Positions 23,126 through 34,770 of a stretch of DNA of 64,000 nt are shown here, piece by piece. The position numbers and the translations under genes were made by a program. The DNA lies in contig NC_089314.1 of NCBI RefSeq assembly GCF_036669915.1, positions 10,769,665 to 10,833,664 of the forward strand, in the 5' to 3' direction. The notes below the pieces were generated by a model that ran no database searches, had not been told where the DNA came from, and saw only the letters and a list, made by a program, of their open reading frames with translations. Position 1 is the first letter of the stretch. Every line of letters starts with the position of its first letter. The DNA comes from Pocillopora verrucosa (Eukaryota > Cnidaria > Anthozoa > Scleractinia > Pocilloporidae).

Positions 23126-23605
23126 TTTACCTATCTAAGCCCATCTAAGCCTATCTAAGCCCTATTCTGAGCTCCTAGGGCATAGGCCATCAACAACAGT
23201 CCGCCAGAGATATCTGTTCTGAGCCATCCTTTCTAGTTGGCTCCATAACTGGCCGGTTTTTCTGATATCAACCTCGAAGTCATGACGATAGGTGTTCCTT
23301 GGTCGCCCTCTCTTTCTCTTACCCTGGGGATTCCAGCAGAGGGCCTGTTTTGTGACACTTAATGTTGATTTGAGGGTGTGCTCCATCCCATTCCATCTTC
23401 GTCTTCTGATTTCGTCTTCTACTGGTATTTGGTTGGTCTCCCTCCAGAGGTCTGTATTGCTGAGGATGTCTGGCCAGCGGATCCGTAGAAACCTCCTTAG
23501 GCAGCTGTTGATGAATATCTGAACTTTATTGACAGTTGTTTTAGTGGTCTTCCAGGTTTCTGCTCCATACAAGAAGACTAACTTGACATAGTTAGAGCAG
23601 AACAG
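23125..23605 (-). mobile_element. 5'-truncated non-LTR retrotransposon (RT ORF C-terminus)
   Basis: An open frame of about 145 codons reads LVFLYGAETWKTTKTTVNK, INSCLRRFLRIRWPDILSN and GKRKRGRPRNTYRHD, the conserved C-terminal region after the reverse transcriptase of LINE elements. It ends in GLCPRSSE. Minus-strand GCTTAGATAG-type tandem units at about 23130-23160 form the 3' tail. This is a different element from the one at 20.7 kb. Confidence 0.85.
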
Positions 23606-24347
23606 CAGTGTGCATGAAGTTTATTCCATGAACCAAGGTAAGCCATAATACTCTCAGGGTCTGATTGCCAAGATTCCCATTCCCGCCCCCCTCGTTGTAA
23701 TGCAGTTCTCTGGGTTGTCGTTTCTTCAGGATAATGTACATGAATATCGAAACAAACGACGTGGATCTGAATAATTCAATTTGAACTGAAGAATGAAAAG
23801 CAACAAAACGCGAAGATAATTACGGTATACCCAGGTTTTCAATCGCAAAACGATTAGATTGAACTTAAGGTTATGAAAACCACGCGCCATACGGTTACGG
23901 TTACGGTTACGGTTCTCAAAGCGTGGCGCGCGCGTCCTGCCCGCATTTTGTGATCCGGAAATCGCCCTTTCCTAGCTTTATACAGAGGCACCAAATCCCA
24001 ATAGTAATCAGCTAAATAGGATTATTAATGCTGCTAATAATTCGTCGCCGCACAAGATTATGAACGAAAGACGGCACAGGAAGCGACATCTTCCCACTTT
24101 GCTCGCGATTCACCTGTTTACTTTCTCGCAAATTAAATCTGATTCCTGTGGTATTCGTCGCAATATCCACGTATGCTTTGTGGTTTATTACAGTTTCCTT
24201 GATTAGCTCCAAAGACGACCACAAATAATTACCGCAATAAGGCACTGACCCTCTATTTAGCCCCTCCTGCTCTTAAATAAACGTTATCTCCGATCAAACC
24301 TTCCCTATCATCCGTCCTCCTCATACATAACTCATACATAAAACCAC
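23606..24347. other. Intergenic stretch with short ACGGTT array
   Basis: No gene is seen. Four ACGGTT units lie at 23891-23914, followed by a GCGTGGCGCGCGCGTCC CpG cluster. Confidence 0.5.
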
Positions 24348-24860
24348 AGGCAAAAAAATACGACTATGACAATGGTATTTTTATACAGTTGGCCAAGGTT
24401 ACTCACAATTTCCCAATATGTCCCGTTACGTTAAACATTTAGAGTATTTGTTATATCTAGACGAGACAATGGAAAAAATTAAATAACTCACAATAGGGCT
24501 CTCAATATTTTTTAACAAACATCTCCTCTTTGACAAGCCCCTCCTCTCCTATAACTCCCCGTCTGGAAGTCGTTGAATTTTAATAAGTACCCGGAGGCTT
24601 ATGGAAGCGTTTATCATAAGCTTACATTAATCAATTTCACCAACAGCTTTTAATCCCAGCAGCAGAAGTTTCCTCGCATAGGAAGTTCAAAACATGACGT
24701 GAGATAAGACAATTCCGTGCCTGAGAGAATATTCAAAAGAACCAAGGAACCATTTAAACAAGAAGAAGTACTCACTAAATCTCTTATACGCAAATATTTC
24801 TGTTACGAAGCTCAAGTCTCTTTAAGTTTCTCTCAGTGACTTCTGACCAACATGACCTAT
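24348..24860 (+). repeat. Duplicated block A, copy 1
   Basis: The sequence from TTTTTATACAGTTGGCCAAG through CCCGGAGGCTTATGGAAGCG to CTGACCAACATGACCTATG recurs in part at 26290-26550, 26990-27235 and 27925-28170. No coding signal. Confidence 0.75.
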
Positions 24861-25575
24861 GCGGCTAAAACACAACAAAGCAGAATTTTCCTGAAGATTC
24901 TCCCTTGTAAAGCAATGAACTATAAAAACAATGCTCTGGAGAAAAAAACAAATGTCAAAATTATCATCAAAATACATCTTCAAGAGCCTGAGAATTCCAA
25001 GCTAAGAACAAAATACCTGCATGATAATCTGCTCACGGTAATTAGCCGTCCGGTGTTGTTCTGTGTCCCTGACTGTTGATACAGTTTGAATGAATTGAAA
25101 CTATCAATATCAGCCGATTAAATAAGTTTAGAACAGAACACTCAATCTAGCTAAATAAACGCGTTACTGTTCTGAGTGTATGATCACAAACATAAGTAGG
25201 TTGGTGGTATAAAAAAGTTGAAGTACCGCAAATTCCACACTAATTGTTTGAAAATATTTCATGAACTACTTCTAGTCCTTGTGTTCTTCTTTTGCACGTC
25301 GAACAAGATTTGCTTTTCGATTTTAAAAGTGTCGTTCAAATTCTATTCAATCGAGCCTGGTTCGCGCTCGGCGCGGCTTGACACTCAGTCGAGTGAATTT
25401 AAAAAAAAATCCCCTGAAAAAAAGTGTTCATCACATAGGCTTTATTGGAATGGTTCCAGTATACGAGCCCCGCGCGCCTATGAGCGTGAAGACGAATGTG
25501 TAACGAAAATGTTGGCTTTTCAAATTCAATGGTTTAGCGGCTATTAAAGATCAAAAAATTGTATGGCCCACTCAT
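24861..25575. other. Unduplicated spacer in the duplicated region
   Basis: Contains 75- and 109-codon open frames with no recognised features. A GCGCTCGGCGCGGCTTGACA stretch (about 25365) is CpG-rich. Confidence 0.4.
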
Positions 25576-26985
25576 TTGCGGTTGGAAATGTGGTGAAAAG
25601 TTTTTCCCTGCTAAAAACTAAGATTATCATAAAAGAAGATCTTAAAAAATTTTGCTGTCAGCTTCAAGGTAACTGAAGGAAAAACATTTTTCTACCCCGC
25701 AGTAGTAACACAGAAAGGTTTAGCTCATTGTCGACGAAGACCTCCACGAAACGCAAACGCGCGCTCCGTAATAGTCGAGAAATTCACCCACGCTTTGCGG
25801 TTTTCAGTTCACGCTTTGTAACTGTGATATCATTTGAAAGCGGTTCTCAGAGATAATCTGTCTTTCAGGATCTCGCTCCCCGCGTCTGTAAATCCATTGT
25901 CGATCTACAGACCCTTTTTCATCCTTTTTACGACTTAAATTGATGGAGGATCAGAAGGGAACGAGTAAATCTGCTTTCATTTTAGCTCTACGCAACAGGT
26001 AAATTGCCGGAAACGTATTTTTATTTTCTATAAGTATTGATATTCAAATAAGGATGGTGACAGGGGTTTACACAAGGTACCTCAGCTGGAACATTAAAGA
26101 TCTGATCTAATTTGCGAGGAAAACAAGTCTACTTTTGCGCGCGCGAAGTTTAGGCGGTAAAATCAGACCACTGCTTCATCCAAATTGCAACTTTTAGCAT
26201 AGTAACATGTAAAAGTCACTATTTTATTCTTCAAAAGCAAACACCTGAAAGAGCCTTGTTTGAAAAGAGCTGTGAAAGTGAGTATGACCTTGTTATTTTT
26301 ATACAGATGGCCAAGGTTACTTATAATTTCCCAATATGTCCATACGTCAAACATGTTGAGTATTTGTTATACTTAGAGGAGACATTAAAAAAGATGAAAT
26401 GATTCACGATAGGGATCTCAATATATTTTTTTAATAAACATCTCCTCTCTGACAAGTCTCTCCTCTCCTATAATCTCCCCGTCTGGAAGCCGTTGAATTT
26501 TAATAAGCCCCCGGAGGCTTATGGAAGCGTTTACCATAGGCTTACAATTATAACATGGTAACATGTAAAATTTACTATTTCATTCTTTCAAGCAAAAACC
26601 TGGAAAAGTCTTGTTTGAAAAGAGCTGTAACTTCCGTACGAAACTGGGTTAATTCATGTCGCAAATCAAATGATTTCTAACATTATGCATGTTACGAGGT
26701 TGGATTCAGCGAGAATTTTCGAGCACATGGAAAAAAAACGTTCTTTTGTTCTTTTAAGTGATCTCTTACTGAGATCGCAACCTTCATTTAAATTATTTAT
26801 CATGCAGTTATTCCCTACCTAAATCTAATTAATTGAGAGACAAAAATACAAGTAATTTGTAGTATTCTAAGTTTTCTGCTGGCGCAAAATCGAGTAACCC
26901 CTCAGCTTAACTGAACATTTCTTTTGATCAACCGGTTTGGTAACAAACTATGAACGATTGACATAGTACTGATTTAAGGCCTTTT
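25576..26985 (+). repeat. Tandem segmental duplication, unit 1
   Basis: Aligns with 27238-28610 at an offset of about 1.63 kb (for example GACCACTGCTTCATCCAAAT at 26166 and 27796). An 80-bp stretch (AACATGTAAAA..AAAAGAGCTGT) occurs twice inside it, flanking an insert of block A. A donor-like CTACGCAACAGGTAAATT lies near 26000. Confidence 0.85.
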
Positions 26986-26989
26986 CCTT

Positions 26990-27236
26990 TACCATAAGCT
27001 TACAATAATCAATTTCACCAACCGCCATTCCTTCCGGTAGCAGAAGTTTCCTTACATAGGAAGTTCAAAATATGGAGTTAATAAGAGCATTCCGTGTCTG
27101 AGAGAATATTCAAAAGAATCAAGGAATCACTAAATCATGAAGTACTCACTTAAGCTCTTATACGTAAGCATTTCCGTGTTACGAAGCTGAAGTCTCTTTA
27201 AGTCTCAGTGATTTCTGACCAACAGTGTATGACCTA
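26990..27236 (+). repeat. Second half of duplicated block A, copy 2
   Basis: Matches 24610-24860 (CATAAGCTTACA..TCAATTTCACCAAC, TGAGAGAATATTCAAAAGAA, ATTTCTGACCAACA). It lies between the two tandem units. Confidence 0.8.
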
Positions 27237-27237
27237 T

Positions 27238-28610
27238 GATTGGAAATTTGGTGAAAAGTTATCCCCTGCTAGAAACTAAGACTATGATGAAATAGAATCT
27301 TAAAAATTTGCTGTCAGCCCCGGAGTAACTAAAGAAAAAACATTTTCCTAACCCGCAGTAGTAACACAGAAAGGTTTAGCGCATTGTTGATGAAGACTTC
27401 CACGAAACGCACACGCGTGCTCCTCAATAGTCGAGAAATTCACCCACGCTTCACGGTTTTCGGTTTTACGCCTTGTAATTATGATATAATTTGGAAGCGG
27501 TTATCGCTCCCCGCGTTTGTAAATCCACCGTCGATCTACAGACCCTTTTTCGTCGTTTTACGACTTAAGTTGATTGAGGATCAGAGGAAAACAAGTGAAT
27601 CTGCTTTTCATTTTATTCTACGCAACAGGTAAATTCCCGGAAATGTATTTTTAATTTCTATAAGCATTGATATTCAAATGAGGATGGTTTCACAAGCGTT
27701 TAGACGAGGTACCTTAGCTAGAACAATAAAGATTTTATCTAACATGCGGAAAAAACAAATCTGTTTTGCGCGCGCGAATTTTAGGCGGTTAAATCTGACC
27801 ACTGCTTCATCCAAATTGCAACTTTTAGCATAATAACAAGTAAAAGTTACTATTATATTCTTCACAAGCAAACACCTGAAAGAGTCTTGTTTGAAAAGAG
27901 CTGTGAAAGTGAGTATGACCTTGTTATTTTTATACAGATGGCCAAGGTTACTCATAATTTCCCAATATGTTCATACGTCAAACATGTTGAGTATTTGTTA
28001 TACTTAGACGAGACATGAAAGATGAAATAATTCACGATAGGGCTCTCAAGATTTTTTTTAATAAACATCTCCTCTCTGATAAGTCTCTCCTCTCCTATAA
28101 TCTCCCGTTTGGAAGTCGTTGAAATTTAATAAGCCCCCGGAGGCTTATGGAAACGTTTACCATAGGCTTACAATTATAACATGGTAACATGTAAAATTTA
28201 CTATTTCATCCTTTCAAGCAAAAACCTGGAAAAGTCTTGTTTGAAAAGAGCTGTAACTTCCGTACGAAACTGGGTTAATTCATGTCGCAAATCAAATGAT
28301 TTCTAACATTATGCATGTTACGAGGTTGGATTCAGCGAGAATTTTCGAGCACATGGAAAAAAAAACGTTCTTTTGTTCTTTTAAGTGATCTCTTATTGAG
28401 ATCGCAACCTTCATTTAAATTATTTATCATGCAGTTATTCCCTACCTAAATCTAATTAATTGAGAGACAAAAATACAAGTAACATGCAGTATTCTAAGTT
28501 TTCTGCTGGCGCAAAATCGAGCAACCCCTCAGCTTAACTGAACATTTCTTTTGATCAACCGGTTTGGTAACAAACTATGAACGATTGACGTAGTACTGAT
28601 TTAAGGCCTT
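27238..28610 (+). repeat. Tandem segmental duplication, unit 2
   Basis: Near-identical to unit 1 over long stretches (AAACTGGGTTAATTCATGTC; GATCAACCGGTTTGGTAACA), with more divergence at its left end. It again has the donor-like CTACGCAACAGGTAAATT near 27625. Confidence 0.85.
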
Positions 28611-31600
28611 TTCGTATGAGCATCTTCAATAATACTACTTCGGTTTGAAATGTCTTGCATCCACTACTCTCTCCTTTGTAGAAAAAAATTGTATGATTTG
28701 ATTTGATTTAAGAGCTCATGATCAGCTGATGGTTTCTCGGTTCATGGTCCATTACGTGCAAGTTCGTCTGGTGCCTCTTGCATAAACTTACATAAACTTA
28801 GTTTGGTCTCGAAACGCGAGACGTGACGCAAGTTGAGGATTCTTCTTCGGTCACCGAGATCTTGGCAGTTTTTGCGAACAGAATCTCAGATACTGTGGCC
28901 AAGATCTCCACAACCGGGTCGGAAATTTTCTAATAGAAACAATTCAGCCTCTTTATTGGGATGATAGATCGAACCTTGGTTAACTCGATATACTGCACTA
29001 AAATTGATTCTCTTATGATATAAAGTAGCGAGGAGGAAAATTTTCGCATATGATCAGATGGGAAATTTCACCCTTCTTACGGAGCCAGCTTGAATGTTAG
29101 GGGAGGAGTGGGTGCGCAGTTGGCCAGATGCTGACATTGATCCGAAAATACTGTCTCCCTAAAAATAAATGGAAAACTGGGTCGTGAGTCATACAAATGA
29201 CCGGTTTCATGCGCCCTAAGTATAGAGGTTACATCATATGACTATAGACGTTCTTCTGTGGCTTCATATTAAGTGAGACTGGCGCCCTTCCGACTGTCAT
29301 CGCATCATCAGCGAGTATAAAGTGATCGGTCACGAATATTCACCACGGGATTTCGTCTGTTGTCACGTAGCACCTTTGCCATTGCCAAACACGTGTTAGG
29401 AATATTTTGACATAATTTTTTTTTTTTATATATATTTCTGCTTTCATTGACAAGTAGATTTGCATTTGCTTGCAAGGTTTTCGTTCATCCTTGCTGTGCC
29501 CAATTGGTCGAGATTCCCAGCGTTCGCTGAGATTACCTTACAAGGTCAGAAAAAAGTGAACATTTGGAACACAAACCTTTATAAACCTACGCAATTCATC
29601 AGCATTCTGTTACACATCAATAAGAAATTCTGTATTTAATCTCCAAGATTTAGGCCCACGCTCATGGAACACCTTGAATATATATCATCAGTAAAGATAT
29701 ATACGCCCAGAATTTTGTGGGAAAATATCCAACGTATTTCAATTTCGATCACGGAATACTTGGGGTACGTGTGTGTTACATGAGAAACTTGTTTACTTCA
29801 GATTCTTCCAGCATTACGTGAGTTATTTTCTTCAGTTTTATTGAATCCAGGCCAAGTTATCGGTTTACCTATGAGTTAGTACCACGTGCAATGAGATTCG
29901 GGAAAATGAGCGCGTCTCACAAAGAATAGAACAGATAGAGATGTCTCCATTGAAATTGAAGTTGTCAGAGTTTTTCAGGACATTTTCTTAAACAAGTTTC
30001 CTTCTAAGGTATTAAATAATTCTCATTGCTTCGGTCAATTCTATTTGTGCCCACGAGGTCAAAGGATAACTTCCGTCTTGAAGATTAAGTTGAAAAGGAA
30101 CTTGTATAACTGAATCATGGAAACGGAAAGATCTAAATTGAAACCTATGAACGGCACGCCGTGTTTTTACAATTGCTTGTTTGGAACAGGAAACCTCTTA
30201 TCATAACTTGTGAAAGAAGATAGTTTTCCCACGCACTCTTCAACAAGAGCACATGATACAATGATTTCTTTCTTTGTACTTTTATCTCCCGCAATGCTGA
30301 CAAAAATAAGCCACAGACCTGACTTTCCGCAATGGCATCAACCTAAACCACATAAAGAATGGAAAGAGTTTCACTCGCTTCATGATAAGCATTACGTTTT
30401 TCTCGATGAAAGGAGATAGATCGTAACTGACTCTCTTGTTGGGGGGTAAGTTTGGGAGAAAAGGTTTTCGCGGTATCACGACTATAACTCACCACACGGC
30501 CAAAATTCGTCTTCAGTGAAATAATTTTTCAACTTCTGCAATAAGGAACCTGCTATGTTAAGACATACTCGTCGCACTAGGAGTTGATTCCTTGAAATTC
30601 GAAGAGATGTCATTGAATATCAGCAGCAAAGAAAAATGAAATAAAAATAAAATTGAGTTAAGAGATGGAACTAAAAAAAAAAAAAAAATAGTGATGAATA
30701 TATTTGTTTCACCAGACACAATAGAAATTAAATCCGCCCAGTCTCAGCGTTCGAGATCGGTCTTGGGAAAAATAGAATATTTCTGAAGGTAAAGAAAAGG
30801 TCTAGTGTCCATTTATGGTATTATTATATAAAGTCAATTGCAAAATATTCAGTTATTGAAAAATCATTAGAAAGAACTTTGTCAAATATGAAGTAAGAAT
30901 ATATTTAATTCTCTCTCTGAGGGACGGTGATTGATTTGGAAGCTTCAATATAACAAACTCAGGTGGGAATTTTACGCTTGGCTTTAAAATGTGGTAAAAT
31001 ATATAAAAAGACTGTTAAATTTGTTTCTATCGGCGAGGAAAAAAAAAACAATATGAGGAATTTTGGAAAATCATAAATCATGGTTTATGTTGGCCTATCG
31101 ACTCCTAATTTAGATTGTTCTGTATGAAGGGCTAGTAAAGAGCCCCGTTTTCCGCTTTCGTGAGTGGAGAGTACAAGGTGAGGAAAACCGAAATGCGGAA
31201 AATTGTCAAATTTATAAGCATCTTGGGATTTTCCCCTTATTTTAAAAACTTCTCGAGTTCTTCTGAAACACACTTCCTCAGTTGAATATCACGCAGATAT
31301 TAGTCAAGTTCGAAAACAAGTTTCGTCTGTTTTGCGGTTTTGTAACAAACATAGCTGGCGGTATTTTGAACGCTCGACAAAGATCGAGGCTGTGAAAACA
31401 CCAGGGAAGGTTATTCCGTTCCATGCTCCTCACGGCCCCGCAGCTTCGCTGCTCATGCTCAACTCCTCAAGACGACTACAAATAACACCAATTGTACAGA
31501 GCATGCGGTTGAACTGAAAATATTCATTGAGTGTTCACAGGAGTTCCTCAGTGTTGTTCCAAAGTGCTGGATTGAAAAGGATCATTGCGGGTCAGAAAAA

Positions 31601-34035
31601 TCCTGTAAAATTTCAATGCGCTTTATAAAAGGCCGTCGTCCTGGGTAACAGGCCCAAACAAAGATACACAGACTACATATCGATGAAAAAGTTTCAAAAA
31701 GGATATTTATCAGCTTAGAGACTGCAGATAGACAACTCATATGGCTGAAGTATATTGCACAAGCTTGTACAATACAGAAAGCCGTCAAAAATTCATGAAA
31801 GATCAATCGAATTTCTAAAAAAATGCCATTTTAATGGCGGAGAAAACTCTTCTCTTACAATGGGTAAATACAAAATTGAGAGAAAATTTGAAATTCAGCC
31901 AGAATCTTATGAACACGGTCGGTAAATAACACCAACAAAAGTGGCACGGAAAATTCCAGTCGTGGAGAATTTGCTGTGTAGTATTTTTCACGACCATTAC
32001 ATAATCAATCTTAACCGAAGGGGGACCCGAGAGGGGTTGTAAACCACTCCCCTTGTGCAATTTAAAAGCCAGGAACTATGTTGTTTTTTTTTAATGTTTA
32101 TCGTTTTATTGCTTCAGGAACCTTACAAAAAAGATAAAGAATGAGCTCTAATTTTTTTCAGTCTTTCACGATGCAGACTGTCATTTTAGTTGTCCTTGAG
32201 GGGGGTGGGGTGTAAGTTTCAAGTGATGAAGCAATATCAGAGCAAACAGAAGGTCAAAGGCTTTGTAGGAAGGAGAGAGTTTTGAATTCCAACTTAAATA
32301 CAGAGCGTCGTTGGTGAACTGAATACAAATTCTTATTTCAAATCGACTGTCTCTTATTCAGAAGTAAACGGCGAGAAATTTAGACTCCCGTTCGCTCGTA
32401 TTCGAAAGAGAGTCTGCCAAGGACAGGTTAAAACAAACTGTGAAGAGTCTCAAATGAAAACCATAATTCATATCGGTATTGAGAGACCGAACGATCTCGC
32501 TAGCATTGTTTTTTTGGTTTTTTTTTTTAACTTTCTCGACCTCTTGACTCTCTGTATTCAACATCTGATCAACAGCTGTTTCAAATATTGAGGTGCGATT
32601 TTAAATGCATTCAGAGAGGGCCACAATGGATAGAAGTTAAATTCTAAATTAGTTCTATCGCCAACCAACACTATATTATACAAGAGCATTTTGGTGGGTG
32701 ATCAGCTTATACTTCAGGTAAATAATTTGCTTGTTTTACGATTGTAGTCATATCCTTGAAAGCAATTTTTTTTACTATTTGTTTGTCTGTTCAGTCTATT
32801 GTATTGTACCACAATATCAACTGCAGTTAGAAACTTAATGACTGATACTACGTGTAAACGTTCTGGTTTGTTTTTTAACGCTGAGAATGATTCAAACTAA
32901 AAAAAAACTTTAAATGAAAAGAATCTTGATTTCTTGAACACACACGAGATTAATCATAAGTAAATAGACAAAGGGATAAATGGAATAAATATCAGATTGG
33001 AAACACACTCCAAAAGCTCCTTCTAACGTCTCAAAGAGAAAACGACAAAGCCCAAGAGTGTTCCTTTACTACAAAGTATTTAATGCATCAGAACGGTTGG
33101 CTTTCAAACACATTTCTTGTCGCAACTGAACCACAAACCAACTGGGTTGCTCTTCTCCATTTTACTGCAAAGTTGCACAAACAAAAACCTTCTTTATCAA
33201 ATATAATAATTGATTTTATTTCAATTAAAGAAGTTCAGTGAGTGGAAAATGAGAGAATCCTTAGCAAAGGAAAAGCAGCCAGTGAATCCATCTCTGATCA
33301 TTTCCGCTCAGCCTAGCAAAATTGCAGTCACTTTCTCATATTCGTTACCGTAGAAAATAGCATAACAAATAAACTACATAGCTTAAAAAAATAATCAATT
33401 GAACAGAATTCTCCAAGAAGGCAATGAGACAACCAATCTTGACTTCTCGAACCCATCAACACTTTCATCAGTCTCTCCTGACGACTGCTACGTTATTTTA
33501 GTGATCACACATGTCCACAGAACGCTGATCAGTGTGAACCAGGCACCAATAACATTCTACGTCTTGTTGGATAAAGATATCAATAAGTTTACGGAATATA
33601 AACAAAGTGCAGAGTAGTGCTAGCTGTATATAGCTGTTTCAGAGCAAATGTTTGCCATAGATGAATGCCGCCAAAGCAAGACTTTGCTAGTGTATCTGTG
33701 CTTGCAACGTCGCGACACGCACCTTTTTTTTATCCCGTTTTCTTTTCGTTGTTAAGCTGACATTTGAACACAGACTACCCATATTCTTCCCTCGGGTGCA
33801 CGGAACCCACATTCGCAGCTTAATTGACTCAAAAAGACGAATATAGGGTGAGATCGCACACTGAAGACAATAAAATTTGACGGCCGTTGGTAAGACAAAA
33901 TGTGTCGGCATTTAATAAAATGCCAGCTTTTTTCGAATTCACTTACGAATTAAGAATACCAAGGAATTTTTCAACTAACAGAACACTAAGTGAACAATTC
34001 GCTTCTAAATTTACAGTATAGTTTCGTGTCTACGA
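28611..34035. other. Long interval without a convincing gene
   Basis: About 5.4 kb, AT-rich with scattered CpG. Short open frames, such as 53 codons with a hydrophobic start near 30260 ending HDKHYVFLDERR, have no supporting splice or family evidence. It may hold distal regulatory sequence or an unrecognised noncoding transcript. Confidence 0.4.
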
Positions 34036-34770
34036 TAACCTCTGCGAGACGGACTCGCGTGAACAGACACGCGAATCGTGCACTCGCCAGACGTCGCGTT
34101 TTCTACGTATGCTTTGCAGTTTTAATTCGTGCCTTTTCAGCTTTGAAGCCTTGACAGCAATTCATTAAATAAGGCCGTTGAAATGTTTATCTCCTCTTTC
34201 GTCGATCAAGCGCTAACATGGACGCTCCTTTTCACAGGTTAAACTTCAAAGAGGATTGGAGAAGAAGAGGAATCTTACGACATCCTGTGCTTAAAAGCCA
34301 ACACGACAGGGGAAGTCGAAAAATAATTTTCATTGTCTAAAAGTATTCACATTCAAATGATTAAGGATTTAAGGGGGCCGGACAAGGTAAACTAGCCAGA
34401 ACAAAAGAGACATAATTATGCGAGCAAAACAAGTTAATTTTCGCGCGCGCATAGTTGGCGCGAAGACTTTGATGCCCTCGTCATGACCTTAAATATCACA
34501 TCTTATATTGTATAAATCAAAAATGAATCTCTAACTCTTTATGAGCTTACTTGTCGCGCTTTTAAATCTGTAGCTTGTATTAAAAGAGCTGTAACTTCGA
34601 TACAAAAACCATCGGATAATCAAGATGAGCGCATAAATTATGCTACATTACCCGGCTAGATTTAGCGCGTAAAATTCGCGCACATGGCCCGAGATGTTGT
34701 ATTGTTTGACAATTGTTTTTTTTTTCACGGTAATTTCAAAAAGAAGATAGGAATTCAAACTTGAATTGTC
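34036..34770 (+). repeat. Old diverged relative of the duplicated unit
   Basis: Shares ordered motifs with units 1 and 2: TTCTACGTATGCTTTG, CACAGGTTAAA, CATTCAAATGA, a GCGCGCGC cluster, AAAAGAGCTGTAACTTC and TTCGCGCACATGG. It lacks the block A insertion found in both younger units. Confidence 0.6.

Noticed and set aside
23891..23914. Telomere-like repeat
   Set aside because: The unit ACGGTT is not the animal TTAGGG telomere and there are only four copies.
25218..25547. 109-codon plus-strand frame in the duplicated region
   Set aside because: It has a low-complexity hydrophobic start, no recognised domain and no duplicate with a kept frame.
30210..30419. Possible short secreted peptide (hydrophobic start, ending HDKHYVFLDERR)
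   Set aside because: The hydrophobic start is weak, and no splice partners, repeats or family signal support it.
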